Source: Candidatus Nitrosocosmicus agrestis
GTDB taxonomy: Archaea > Thermoproteota > Nitrososphaeria > Nitrososphaerales > Nitrososphaeraceae
Assembly: GCF_008389435.1 (NCBI RefSeq)
Contig: NZ_VUYS01000027.1
Span: 1-33,637, forward strand
Length of the DNA: 33,637 nucleotides
Direction: 5' to 3'
A program made the translations under genes and the position numbers. How positions within the stretch are numbered: position 1 is the stretch's first letter; each line of letters starts with the position of its first letter. The notes under the pieces were generated by a model, which was not told where the DNA came from, ran no database searches, and worked only from the letters and a program-made list of their open reading frames with translations. Below, piece after piece: positions 15,812-24,923 of the stretch.

Positions 15812-16768
15812 TCAAATATATAAAAATATCATACCCATCAGACCACTAGCCATACATAGAAATATCAAATCAGGAATTCTAAATAATCTCCATTTAGCAA
15901 CCTTAGATTCGATATATGAAATCAGCACACCTAAAGTAATTATTTTTGTAAGAAAAATCCCTAATCCTCCTATCATTGTAGCGGGGGAGAAGTTTGTGGA
16001 CAGACCCCATGGGATGAAAAAATTAATAAATAATATCATCAATACCAATTGTTTTATGGATTGGGATAGTTCTATAACGGCGAGTCTTTTACCTGAATAC
16101 TCTAAGACCATTGCTTCATGAACCATTGTGAGTTCTAGATGTGTAGCCGGGTTATCAAAAGGTAATTTTCCGGTTTCGGCCATAACGATAATAAAAAAAC
16201 CAAATAGAGAAAATAGTATGCTTGCCGAGATCATCATTGATCCTTCTGCCGCATGAGATACAATTGTGTAAATGTTTGTTGAACCATAGGTTACTGCTAA
16301 GGTAAACAGAACTAAAAATAGCGCAGGTTCTAATAAAGATGAAGTCATCATTTCCCTGCTAACACCAATACCACCAAAGGCACTGGAAACATCAAGTCCA
16401 GCCAGCATCAAGAAAAAACGGCAAAGACCAAAAAGGCCGAGCAATAATATAATGTCAAATCCGAGACCAAATGGAGGATATGGGATGAGAATAGGAATAA
16501 AGAAAGCAACAACCAGAGTTGCAGAAAAAATGATCCACGGAGAGTATCTAAATATCCAAGATGATTCCTCCGATATTACCTCATCTTTTCTTATCAATTT
16601 CAGTAAATCAAAATAAGTCTGAAAAATGCTTGAACCTATTCTTTTTTGAGTAATTGCCTTTATTCTTCGCATTATTCCCGTTAGCAATGGAGCAAGGACT
16701 ATTATGATAAGAAATTGGATGAACCCGACAAGAACACTTGACGGATATGCAGAAATTTCAGTCGACAT
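15812..16768 (-). CDS. HyfC-like membrane subunit (NuoH-like)
   Basis: The 318-aa protein has eight or nine membrane helices and the NuoH/HycD signatures: RRIKAITQKRIGSSIFQ near residue 34, FDLLKLIRK, AETGKLPFDNPATHLEL and TMVHEAMVLEYSGKRLA. In complex I and group 4 hydrogenases this subunit anchors the hydrophilic arm and forms the membrane side of the quinone or coupling cavity. The Glu-rich loops are intact, suggesting coupling function. The ATG overlaps the hyfB stop by one base (TAATG), so translation is coupled. Confidence 0.92.
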   Translation of the reverse strand: MSTEISAYPSSVLVGFIQFLIIIVLAPLLTGIMRRIKAITQKRIGSSIFQTYFDLLKLIRKDEVISEESSWIFRYSPWIIFSATLVVAFFIPILIPYPPFGLGFDIILLLGLFGLCRFFLMLAGLDVSSAFGGIGVSREMMTSSLLEPALFLVLFTLAVTYGSTNIYTIVSHAAEGSMMISASILFSLFGFFIIVMAETGKLPFDNPATHLELTMVHEAMVLEYSGKRLAVIELSQSIKQLVLMILFINFFIPWGLSTNFSPATMIGGLGIFLTKIITLGVLISYIESKVAKWRLFRIPDLIFLCMASGLMGMIFLYI

Positions 16769-18843
16769 TATGGAGATAACCTCACATACGTCAGAAGCAA
16801 CATGATTGTGATTAGAACATTAAGTAAATACAAATTAACCTTTCCTGTGCGAAATTTTTTCATTCTTTCACAAGTTTTAAATACGTTACTAAGAATGGGT
16901 TTATACATGAAATCCTCGATAATATTTTTGTCAGAAAATTGAATCTTAACTGATTTTTTAAAGTAAGGATTAGAAGAATAATGGGGAATACTCTGAATGA
17001 CCAAAGATGGTCTATAGAAGTTTCTAAATACATGTAATATAGGATGCGACAGGGAAGAGGGTGTATACTGCATTCTTTCATTAATATTCCCGAGTCCACA
17101 ACTCCAAGTTTCAGAAATTTTTTGTTCTGTTCTGCCACCAACTCCATAAAGAAACCCTATAGTTGCAACCAGAATAGACACAAAGATCAACAAAACAACT
17201 GGTAGTGAAAGCCCCGACGAACCATTATCTAATCCAGATTCTGGCAAAATCGAACTAAAGGAAAATAAAGTTTGATTCAAAGATAGCTGTAAATTAAGTG
17301 CATGACTTATCATACTCATTCCAATTGTTGGAAACAATCCCAGGATTATACATGCAAGAGCAACAATCCCCATTCCAACAAGCATTGTACGAGGAACTTC
17401 TTTTATTTTGTAAACTATATCGGTTCGAGGCTTTGAGAGAAAAGAAATACCAAAAATTTTTACAAAAGTGGCTAGGACAATTCCCAAAGTAAGTGCAAAG
17501 GCGACACTTGCAAAACCGATGGAAACTGTTATAATAATATTGGGAACTTGGGACGACGATATAAAAGAGATCATCAAGAGATATTCACTTACAAACCCAT
17601 TGAAAAAAGGCAAACCCGAAATTGAAAGTACACCCACCAAAAAAAGAAGGGCAGTCCATGGCATCTTCTTTATCAATCCTCCCAACTTTTCCATATTTGC
17701 CGTATGAGTTCTAAAAATTATGGCTCCCGCTCCCATAAATAAGAGGCTTTTAAAAATAGCATGATTTAACAAATGATACATTGCAGCTAACATTGCAAAT
17801 GCAGACAAATAGACCAAATTAAATGACAGAAATACGAGGGACAACCCCAGACCGATAAAGATAATCCCTATGTTTTCTATACTACTGTAAGCCAAAGCAC
17901 GTTTGATATCTTTTTCAACCACGCCGTGTAAAACTCCTACTACCGATGATATCGCACCAATGGTTACGAACAATAATCCCCACCAAACAAAATCAGAATT
18001 ATTTATAGCACTAGATCCAATTCCGCTAAAATCATAAATAATTCGTATCAGACCATAAATGGCAGTTTTGATCATTATGGCAGACATTAATGCAGACACG
18101 TTACTTGGAGCAGATGGATGTGCGTAAGGAAGCCAAATGTGTAGGGGTACAATACCAGCCTTGGTACCAAAACCAATAAATGCTAAAATAAAGACAATAT
18201 TTTTTAGAGAAGTAGAAAAAGAATCCGAGGACAATCTAAAGGACTCAAAACTAAAACTTCCAACGTGAGATGAAAGTAATAGAAGGGAAGCTAATATTAA
18301 TGCAGTTCCCATATTAGTCATAATTAAATATATTATACCGGCTTTCAAGTTGTGGTCACTCTCATGATTGTAGATAACTAGAAAGAACGATGTTATGGAC
18401 ATTAACTCCCAAAAAACAATAAAAGAAAATACATCATTTGATGAGATTAAAAATACCATGGAAAGGATAAAAGTATTGAAAAAAAATCCAAATACGGCTA
18501 CATGTTTATTGTCGATATATTCTCTAATGTAACTTAAAGAGTATGTCGATACTGATAATGATACTATACCAATAAGGAGTAGAAAAAATGCGGCTATCCC
18601 ATCTATAAGAAATTCATTAATTGAAAAAACAGTTCCGGGGTTCAATTCGATATGGACCGAACCTCCGTCAATTATTATATTTAAAGAGAGTGTTATTAAG
18701 AATATGGATCCAATTATGCTAGGGATGAAAAATGGTTTTCCATTTCCGTACTTTCTAAACAGCAGTGAGAATAAACCTCCAAAGATGTAAGATATTATTA
18801 CTATACTAAATAACGGTATCGCGTTTTCAAGCAAAGAAATCAT
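16768..18843 (-). CDS. HyfB-like antiporter-type membrane subunit
   Basis: The 691-aa protein is the first of the operon and is close in size to E. coli HyfB (672 aa). It is a NuoL/MrpA-type antiporter-like subunit, with Glu146 (FWELMSITSFF), Lys228 (GFGTKAGIVPLHIWLPYAHP) and the YHLLNHAIFKSLLF motif. The C-terminal part (after about 560) contains WSCGLGN and a final helix, typical of HyfB. With HyfF this gives two ion-pumping units; no HyfD counterpart is present. ATG 18843. Promoter elements should lie in the 300-nt region shared with the divergent regulator gene at 19146. Confidence 0.92.
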   Translation of the reverse strand: MISLLENAIPLFSIVIISYIFGGLFSLLFRKYGNGKPFFIPSIIGSIFLITLSLNIIIDGGSVHIELNPGTVFSINEFLIDGIAAFFLLLIGIVSLSVSTYSLSYIREYIDNKHVAVFGFFFNTFILSMVFLISSNDVFSFIVFWELMSITSFFLVIYNHESDHNLKAGIIYLIMTNMGTALILASLLLLSSHVGSFSFESFRLSSDSFSTSLKNIVFILAFIGFGTKAGIVPLHIWLPYAHPSAPSNVSALMSAIMIKTAIYGLIRIIYDFSGIGSSAINNSDFVWWGLLFVTIGAISSVVGVLHGVVEKDIKRALAYSSIENIGIIFIGLGLSLVFLSFNLVYLSAFAMLAAMYHLLNHAIFKSLLFMGAGAIIFRTHTANMEKLGGLIKKMPWTALLFLVGVLSISGLPFFNGFVSEYLLMISFISSSQVPNIIITVSIGFASVAFALTLGIVLATFVKIFGISFLSKPRTDIVYKIKEVPRTMLVGMGIVALACIILGLFPTIGMSMISHALNLQLSLNQTLFSFSSILPESGLDNGSSGLSLPVVLLIFVSILVATIGFLYGVGGRTEQKISETWSCGLGNINERMQYTPSSLSHPILHVFRNFYRPSLVIQSIPHYSSNPYFKKSVKIQFSDKNIIEDFMYKPILSNVFKTCERMKKFRTGKVNLYLLNVLITIMLLLTYVRLSP

Positions 18844-19011
18844 GAATATTGTCTAAAACCTCAAATTTGGCCATCCTTGGAACCTTCAAAATTTGTACCT
18901 ATCCATTATAATTTATTTGTTATGTATTTCTGAAATATTGAATTTCTGAGTTTTGCAAAAATTGAATTTAACATCTACTTGCATATTATTTACAGGAGGT
19001 CACCAACATAC
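18844..19011. promoter_or_regulatory. Promoter region of the hyf-like operon
   Basis: An AATTATAATGG element on the minus strand near 18902-18915 is the best TATA candidate and would give a leader of about 45 nt. No clear operator palindrome is visible in this part. Confidence 0.35.
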
Positions 19012-19104
19012 ATGAAGAAAAAAAATTTCTTCCAGTCAATTGCTTATTCTTATAATATCGAAAATATCAAAATTATCACTTTTTTATTATTATTGAAATT
19101 ATGA
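19012..19104 (+). CDS. 30-codon SD-led ORF between divergent genes
   Basis: ATG 19012 follows AGGAGGT (18994-19000), the best Shine-Dalgarno match seen in the window. The peptide begins MKKKNFFQSIAYSYN, is basic at the start, and ends in a short hydrophobic stretch IITFLLLLKL. An inverted repeat (GAAGAAA-A5-TTTCTTC, 19014-19032) overlaps the first codons. It lies 41 nt upstream of the regulator gene. It could be a small membrane peptide or a leader peptide. No homolog is recognised. Confidence 0.35.
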   Translation: MKKKNFFQSIAYSYNIENIKIITFLLLLKL

Positions 19105-19145
19105 TTTTAACAAAATTTAAGAATTGAGATGAATAAATAAAACTA

Positions 19146-19760
19146 TTGAAACAGAGACCTAAGAAACTAAAAACGTATTTGACCCATTTTCCTGTCAAAT
19201 CATACATTGAAGCTGATATTTTGTCGAAGGAATCTACTTGGCGAATAATGGACTTGTTAAGACAAGCAGGTGCAAAAGGTATAACTGCTGAAGAGATAAC
19301 ACAACAAGAACAGATCCCTGCGAGTGTTGTTTATACAACTCTGAAAGAACTTTACAGATTAGAATATGTATTCTTGTATCCGAGACAAAAAAAGGAAAAA
19401 GGTGAGCGGAAGAAAAGATTTGTTTGTGAAAGAGGCACTTGGGGTAAATATGGAATTGATGAGGGATTTGATGCTGTAATAAAGGTAAATGGAATCATAG
19501 AAAAAATTGCAAATGATCTGCGACAGCCTATAATGGAAACGTTTAATGATATTTATGAAAAATTTTCTTCTAAAAAAGAACTTAATCAATTCTTACCAAC
19601 AAAAGATACAAACATTTGTCCAAATTGCCAGAGGAGTCACGAATCAATGGAGTTTTTTTATGCGATACTATTGAGAAGTATCGATCTAATGATAACGGAA
19701 TCTAAGGAATTTAAGGAGTTTCTGATTGAGAAGGGGTACGCTTATGAAGAGCATGTATAG
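19146..19760 (+). CDS. Winged-helix regulator divergent from the hyf-like operon
   Basis: The 204-aa protein has a TrmB/PadR-like winged helix at about residues 24-80 (TWRIMDLLRQAGAKGITAEEIT, then IPASVVYTTLKELYRLEYV). A basic wing with KKEKGERKKR follows. A C-terminal helical region contains CPNCQRSH, half of a possible zinc site or a redox sensor. TTG start at 19146, with AAATTTAA at 19113-19120 as a suitable TATA box for a leaderless message. The divergent layout makes it the obvious candidate regulator of the hyf-like operon, but no binding site was identified. Confidence 0.78.
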   Translation: MKQRPKKLKTYLTHFPVKSYIEADILSKESTWRIMDLLRQAGAKGITAEEITQQEQIPASVVYTTLKELYRLEYVFLYPRQKKEKGERKKRFVCERGTWGKYGIDEGFDAVIKVNGIIEKIANDLRQPIMETFNDIYEKFSSKKELNQFLPTKDTNICPNCQRSHESMEFFYAILLRSIDLMITESKEFKEFLIEKGYAYEEHV

Positions 19761-20508
19761 AACTAAAAATTTATCTTTTCATTAGATTAAGACAGGGATA
19801 AACTTAAATGTGATATTTTCTTTTTTCCCTGCCTACTTTAAACTTGCCAGAGGCTCAGTCATTATACTATACTATGAGGGGAGATATTTTCCTTTATCTG
19901 TTAAACAATACATTTGTAAACCGTAATCATTAGGTTATTAGCCCATTCTATTGAAACAAATCAATTACTTTGAAAGAATAATTAAGCTATTTGTTCAGAA
20001 TTGTTTGTATCACTTCCTACGCCCTCGTTTCATTTGTAATTATCTAATTATTATCTCAAGCTGACCCAAGTTAGAGGTGCCTTCTGAAAAATTGTTATTT
20101 CAGAATATGTATTTGATAAATGCAGCTATATTGATTTGATAGCACTATGCCTCATCTCTTGAGAACTTTGTGGGTCCTAAAACTACCGAAAAAACAGATT
20201 GCCATATTCTTTATCAACAAGTGTCTCTTTATACACTGTTAAATAAGGAACAATTTGGTGTAATTAGAATTAAGTGAAAGGCTGGATTGCAGTTTATCCA
20301 ATGACATGCATATATTGGGGTTTTTCTGACAAGTTTGTTATTGCTTTTGTCTCCCTGTCTCTCTGAGACTCAACCAATCTCGATTAAATTTTAAAATATT
20401 CTGGATACTATGTCGAACGAAATGGTGCAAACCCTAATTGTTAAATTTACATTTAATTGGGGATTCCGAGATATTAAGTTCAAATCCCAGTACTTGTTTA
20501 TTTATTAA
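19761..20508. other. 748-nt gap with no convincing gene
   Basis: All frames are interrupted and composition is not protein-like. A small hairpin (CTGAAA...TTTCAG) lies near 20085-20105. A GATATTAAG element near 20471 could be the TATA box of the 20509 gene. Confidence 0.45.
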
Positions 20509-20667
20509 ATGGCTATCGAAATTGACGAGCAATACACCAAAGTTAAGTGCGACATATGCGAACGGGTTATTGAAAAACGAGTCAGATATTATTATGAAAA
20601 GCCGAATGTGATTTTGGATTCGAAAGATGTATGCAGAGAATGCAGTTTTAACACAAAAATGAAATAA
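20509..20667 (+). CDS. 52-aa zinc-finger-like protein
   Basis: From ATG 20509 the protein reads MAIEIDEQYTKVKCDICERV, a charged middle, then DVCREC near the C-terminus. The two C-x2-C pairs (KCDIC and VCREC) are 25 or so residues apart and should bind one zinc ion. The composition is soluble and charged. Tiny zinc-ribbon proteins are numerous in thaumarchaea and mostly uncharacterised. Another (20956-21120) follows on the same strand. Confidence 0.6.
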   Translation: MAIEIDEQYTKVKCDICERVIEKRVRYYYEKPNVILDSKDVCRECSFNTKMK

Positions 20668-20955
20668 AATTAAATAAATAAGCTACTATATGTATATGCT
20701 TGTTCTTCTTATCCTCCAAAGAATATGGTTTGCTAAATAGGTGATTTTTAAGATGTCAAATGGCGTCTTTAATTGCTTGAACATTAGATATCTCCTCGAG
20801 ACAAATTGTAACAATATGCCAGATATGTGAACCCACGATATTTTTGGTAACCCTGGAATTAAAAAAAATTTGATATTTGGTGTGACTTTGATTACAATTT
20901 ATCTATAAATAGCGAGTGCAATAATGTTTTCGCTATAAGGGACTGGCAACCTAAA

Positions 20956-21120
20956 GTGGAGCAAGAAGATTTGAATAATAATAAACAAAAAGATAGAAAT
21001 AAACAAGCTATCGAGTGTATTCGTTGCGGTACGATCATGAGTGAAATTACCGTATGTCACCTTAGATGTTTAAAATGTGGATCTGAATTAACTTGCTCTG
21101 ACAAAGGTAATTTCTGGTAG
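20956..21120 (+). CDS. 54-aa zinc-ribbon protein
   Basis: The frame from GTG 20956 encodes a charged N-terminus (EQEDLNNNKQKDRNKQ), then ECIRCGTIMSEITVCHLRCL and KCGSELTCSDKGNFW. Cys residues occur as C-x2-C, C-x3-C-x2-C and a final Cys, enough for one or two zinc sites. The start is uncertain: the frame is open back to 20886 without an ATG, and TTG 20971 is an alternative. The Cys pattern is too regular for chance. No family name can be given. Confidence 0.6.
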   Translation: MEQEDLNNNKQKDRNKQAIECIRCGTIMSEITVCHLRCLKCGSELTCSDKGNFW

Positions 21121-21273
21121 ATATATTTTATTAAGAATTTACACAATTAAGCATTTTTATATAGACCTGATTATTTTCGTAATTATTTCTCTATAGTTTT
21201 GTTATGGATATTTATTTGTGTCACTAGTTATTATCGTAATAGAATAAATATTTATGACAACTTAATTCTGAAT

Positions 21274-21819
21274 ATGATTTCAAAGGACCTTTATTATTCG
21301 CAAGAAACGACTATAAACCCGTTATATTTTGATGGCAAGGTAAAAATCCGTGAAATATTTAACGAAAACAACAGCTCCGATCAAGAGGTATATTTTGTAG
21401 AATTTTCTGATGGCGCTCTTACCACAGTGCATTATCATGAAACGGAACAAATATTGATACCTTTATATGGAAATGGAGTTGTGGGCCAATTTAATTTAAG
21501 GTCCTCTACCAATTTGATCGAACTTCAATGGGAAGATTATCAATTCAAAAAACTTAAAGTTGGCGAAATTGTAATTATACCTCCTCATATTTTGCATTTC
21601 CATGGTGCTATATCTGGACAGAATTTTTCACACGTTGCGATCAGAAAATTGTATGTATCTTCCGATGCCTCTCCTTCCAATAAGAGTAGGAAATCTCAAA
21701 CGAAGTGGGCTTTTGATATTATTGCACAAGATTTAAAATCTGAGGATAAGATGTCAGTGGCAGAAAAAGTTAGCATCGTCTCAAAAAAGGTTCGAGAAAT
21801 CATTTCTCAAACCAAATAG
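21274..21819 (+). CDS. Cupin-domain protein
   Basis: About 181 aa from ATG 21274. Motif 1 is GALTTVHYHETEQ with His53 and His55; the usual Glu is represented by Glu58 or replaced by Gln59. Motif 2 is GEIVIIPPHILHFHG with His105/108/110. Such a site usually binds Fe, Mn, Ni or Zn. The C-terminal 60 residues are polar and helical. ATG 21274 is chosen over upstream codons because an AATAAATATTT element lies 27 nt before it and the first 25 residues of the longer frame are not protein-like. The substrate cannot be inferred. Confidence 0.75.
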   Translation: MISKDLYYSQETTINPLYFDGKVKIREIFNENNSSDQEVYFVEFSDGALTTVHYHETEQILIPLYGNGVVGQFNLRSSTNLIELQWEDYQFKKLKVGEIVIIPPHILHFHGAISGQNFSHVAIRKLYVSSDASPSNKSRKSQTKWAFDIIAQDLKSEDKMSVAEKVSIVSKKVREIISQTK

Positions 21820-22189
21820 ACAGGTTTGTTATGATTGAACATAAAAAAAGAAGGAATATTTAATTGCTCTTAAATTTATGAATTGAGAGACTATTGCCTA
21901 TGTTGTTTACTGGTTACTCAGGATAATATTATTATCTAGTAATTCATCCTTTTTATCTTTATTCATCAAATTTTTGTAAAAACTCAATCAATTGCAAATG
22001 ATGAGGTTGCATACTGAGCAAAAATATTTGTATATTTAAAGCCTGAAAGTGGGACTGTTACACCAAATATCTTTATAGTTTAATAATTTTTTGTCATTAG
22101 ATAGTGGGTAAATCCTGTATTAGAACAATGTAAATGACTATTAGTGTCAAATTGATAAAAAAATATATAGTAAAGGTAAATCTGGCAGT
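21820..22189. other. Intergenic region between convergent genes, nothing seen
   Basis: No reading frame, RNA gene or notable palindrome is visible between the cupin and CorA genes. Confidence 0.5.
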
Positions 22190-23176
22190 TTATTTTGTGA
22201 GATTGTTAAGCCAACCTAATTTTCTGAAGTAGTATAACATTACTATCAAGGCCCCTACTGAGAGCCCAGTTGTGAGCATAAATGGAATATAATCAAACAT
22301 ATTTTCACTATAATTTACACTGCCTGGAATTAAGATATTCATTCCGTAAAAGGTTCCTATAATTGATACTGGGATGGAAAGTGTGAATAGAATTGTTAAA
22401 AAACTCAGTATTTTATTTGTTTTTTCGCTACTTAACATATGATCAGTATCTTTGTAAATTTCAATTGTTTCTTTAGATTCATCTAGTGCTTCGAGTACTT
22501 TTGACACGTGATCATTGATATCGTTAAAGTAAGAGATCAAATCTTCTTCTTCAACATCGGTAGAGAATTTTCTTACATCTCTTGATATGACTTCTACCAT
22601 GATTCTTTTGAGCGGAACCACTATTCGACGTAGAGTTGTTATTTCTCTCCTTAGAATAGAAATATCCTTTGCAATTGCCACCTTATCGTCAAAAACTGCA
22701 TCTTCAATATCGTCTAAATTTCCTATTACCTTCATCAATAAATGGAGTAAATCGTCCACCAGTGCATCTAAAATAGAGTGAAGCAAATAACCCGGAGAAT
22801 TACCCATAATTGCTTTTATGTTTTTAACGTTTTGGAACTTGCAAGCTAAAAATAAATCAGTCAGTGGTTTTAAATTACCTTGGTGAATGGAAATCAAAAA
22901 ATCTTTGCCTATAAACAATGAAAGCTGACTAAACCTGGGTATTGTTTTTTCCTTTTTTATGGTGGGGAATTGTAAAATAATGAATACATGGTCATCGTAA
23001 CGATCAATTTTTGGTAACTGATTCTTGGATAAACAGTCTTCAATATTTAGTTCATGTAATGGATATTCCCTAGAAAGGGTGTCTAATTTTTCCCTAGTTG
23101 GCTGATCTACATATATCCATACTAGGCCTTTGTTTTTTATCAGGTCTATTCCTTTGATATCGTTTGAAAGAGACAT
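22190..23176 (-). CDS. corA: CorA-family divalent cation transporter
   Basis: The 328-aa protein has the CorA layout: an N-terminal alpha/beta cytoplasmic domain (GLVWIYVDQPTREKL, LPKIDRYDDHVFIILQFP, LSLFIGKDFLISIHQG), a long stalk helix (residues 150-250) and two C-terminal membrane helices. The signature YGMN at about 277-280 closes the first membrane helix and forms the selectivity filter in pentameric CorA. It normally imports Mg2+, and some homologs carry Co2+, Ni2+ or Zn2+. The C-terminus is basic, as expected. Monocistronic, with ATG 23176. Confidence 0.92.
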   Translation of the reverse strand: MSLSNDIKGIDLIKNKGLVWIYVDQPTREKLDTLSREYPLHELNIEDCLSKNQLPKIDRYDDHVFIILQFPTIKKEKTIPRFSQLSLFIGKDFLISIHQGNLKPLTDLFLACKFQNVKNIKAIMGNSPGYLLHSILDALVDDLLHLLMKVIGNLDDIEDAVFDDKVAIAKDISILRREITTLRRIVVPLKRIMVEVISRDVRKFSTDVEEEDLISYFNDINDHVSKVLEALDESKETIEIYKDTDHMLSSEKTNKILSFLTILFTLSIPVSIIGTFYGMNILIPGSVNYSENMFDYIPFMLTTGLSVGALIVMLYYFRKLGWLNNLTK

Positions 23177-23237
23177 ATTTTAAATCCAGGTATCTGATTT
23201 AATTCGCAAGTACTCTGTATTTAATCATTTCATGGTT

Positions 23238-23645
23238 TCAGACTGAATCTGTTTTTCTGGGAAATCTCTTGATTGGAAATTCTAACAACTTTTTTGAATT
23301 ACAGCGCACGCAGCTTTTAGGCTCAATCAGTGATAGGATGTTCACGTAAAAGCAATCTGAACATTGTTTGCGTTCAAATAGAGAAATCAATTCTGCTTTT
23401 CCTGCCTGTATATTAAAGTCAACCACACCCTTTGTCCCCATGTCTACAAGTGTGACCATCAAAAACTCTTCAATCTTAGTTAATTCCCAATCCCTATATC
23501 TAAGATATTTATTTTTGATGTTTTCAGCAATATCTGATTTATTATACTTAAAAGATACTTTGTAATCGTTTATATGTGATGTGCTTCTGAAAAAAAAGTC
23601 TCTCAGATACCATTCAAATTCAAATATTTCAATATCTCTGTTCAA
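23238..23645 (-). CDS. Hypothetical protein with zinc ribbon
   Basis: The 135-aa protein has a globular charged N-terminal region (FEFEWYLRDFFFR, YRDWELTKIEEFLMVTLVDMG) and a C-terminal CSDCFYVN...CVRCNSKK, a C-x2-C pair repeated after 18 residues, typical of a zinc ribbon. No family is recognised. It lies on the same strand between hflX and corA, but the gaps (81 and 61 nt) with separate TATA-like sequences suggest independent transcripts. Confidence 0.65.
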   Translation of the reverse strand: MNRDIEIFEFEWYLRDFFFRSTSHINDYKVSFKYNKSDIAENIKNKYLRYRDWELTKIEEFLMVTLVDMGTKGVVDFNIQAGKAELISLFERKQCSDCFYVNILSLIEPKSCVRCNSKKLLEFPIKRFPRKTDSV

Positions 23646-23726
23646 CTTTTCATTAACTTAAAACAAACCTGTCTTTAATTTTATCCCTTGAATGTGTATG
23701 AATATTTTGTTTTAATGTCTTCTTAC

Positions 23727-24809
23727 TTAGTTTGAAAATGACTCATCAAGTATCAAATTCTTCAATGACTGTACATTGTAATTGTTTGAAGCAGATATTG
23801 GCACCATGTGATTGATACTTACAAAGCTTCGCAACTGACTTAACTTGTCTTCTATTTCAGTATTCAGAACCATGTCTACCTTATTTAAAACAAGAATACA
23901 CTTGCTAATAGGGATTTGAAGGGCTGACAATATTTTAATTGAACTTATCAATTTCTTCCTTATTCCTTGAACATCTTCACTAAAATCGAGGATTAGTAAG
24001 ATTAGGTTGGCGTAATTAAGCTCTGAAAGAGTTGATCTGAATGCCTGTATCATATAAGGAGGCAATTTACTAATAAAGCCGATAGTATCTGTTAGCAGGA
24101 ATTTTTTTTCTTTAATATGTAAAGATCTAGTATAAGTCGTGAGGGTTGTAAAGACATTTGGACTAGTGTCTTTTTTCTCTTCTACCAGAAGGTTAAATAG
24201 TGTAGTTTTTCCTGCTGAAGTATATCCAGTCAAAGCGATTAAAGGGGTATCCTGGACTAGTCTTTGTATTCTATGAAGTTCTCTCTTTTTTTCTTCCTGT
24301 TTTAACTTTTTTAACAAAATAGAAGTCCGTCTTTTGATGTCTAGTATGTGAATATCTGCATCATATTTTCCAAGGCCATAAAACCCTGGCTGTTCTCCCA
24401 ACTTGGCGGAACGGGTTTTTTCCTTTACTCTTACGATATCATATTTGAGTTGGGCTAATTTTACTTGAATTCTGGATTCATTCGTGACAGCATGAGTGGT
24501 AAATATTTCAAGTATCATTTTTTCTCTATCTATAACGTCCACCTTACATAGCCTTGCCAAGTTGTATTGTTGACTGGGCTTTAAAACCTCGTCAAAAAGA
24601 ATGATATCTGCATTTCTCTGAGCAACTGCTTCTTTAATAGTCTCTGCTTTTCCTTTTCCTACGCCGAATCTTGATCGGGTCAGATTTTTTTGAAATTCTT
24701 CACCGACTATGTGATAACCTGCTGTTTCTGCCAGACTTCTTGCCTCTAAAATTGAGAATTTGTTTGGATAAGTAACCAGTAATGCCTTCTTTCCCAAATC
24801 ATATTGCAT
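23727..24809 (-). CDS. hflX: GTPase HflX
   Basis: The 360-aa protein has the HflX N-terminal domain (RFGVGKGKAETI, ADIILFDEVLKPSQQYNLA), a coiled linker (about 115-185) and a G domain. G1 is GYTSAGKTTLFN (195-206), G3 is DTIGF (241-245) and G4 is NKVD (309-312). HflX binds the large ribosomal subunit and rescues stalled ribosomes in bacteria; archaeal homologs bind 50S as well. The glycine-rich linker motif reads GLGKYDAD rather than the bacterial GPGETQLE. Divergent from the GNAT gene at 24924 across a 114-nt promoter region. Confidence 0.92.
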   Translation of the reverse strand: MQYDLGKKALLVTYPNKFSILEARSLAETAGYHIVGEEFQKNLTRSRFGVGKGKAETIKEAVAQRNADIILFDEVLKPSQQYNLARLCKVDVIDREKMILEIFTTHAVTNESRIQVKLAQLKYDIVRVKEKTRSAKLGEQPGFYGLGKYDADIHILDIKRRTSILLKKLKQEEKKRELHRIQRLVQDTPLIALTGYTSAGKTTLFNLLVEEKKDTSPNVFTTLTTYTRSLHIKEKKFLLTDTIGFISKLPPYMIQAFRSTLSELNYANLILLILDFSEDVQGIRKKLISSIKILSALQIPISKCILVLNKVDMVLNTEIEDKLSQLRSFVSINHMVPISASNNYNVQSLKNLILDESFSN

Positions 24810-24891
24810 GAAATTTATTTTATTAGAATTTTCTAGTATTTTAACTTAAGAATGGTTCCAAAAGTATCTTTCATGGCAGCTTGTTGATAAA

Positions 24892-24899
24892 TTTAAATA
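24892..24899 (+). promoter_or_regulatory. TATA box supporting the TTG start of the GNAT gene
   Basis: TTTAAATA is centred 28 nt before TTG 24924, consistent with a leaderless transcript. Confidence 0.45.
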
Positions 24900-24923
24900 T
24901 TTTGTACAAATATTATATATTGT

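Noticed and set aside
10765-18843. Reading the operon as an active group 4 [NiFe] hydrogenase or formate hydrogenlyase
   Set aside because: All four metal-binding Cys in the large subunit are replaced, and no hyp or formate dehydrogenase gene is in the window.
20455-20500. tRNA-like TTCAAATCCCA near the 20509 gene
   Set aside because: The bases before TTCAAAT do not pair with those after it, and no acceptor or anticodon arm can be drawn upstream.
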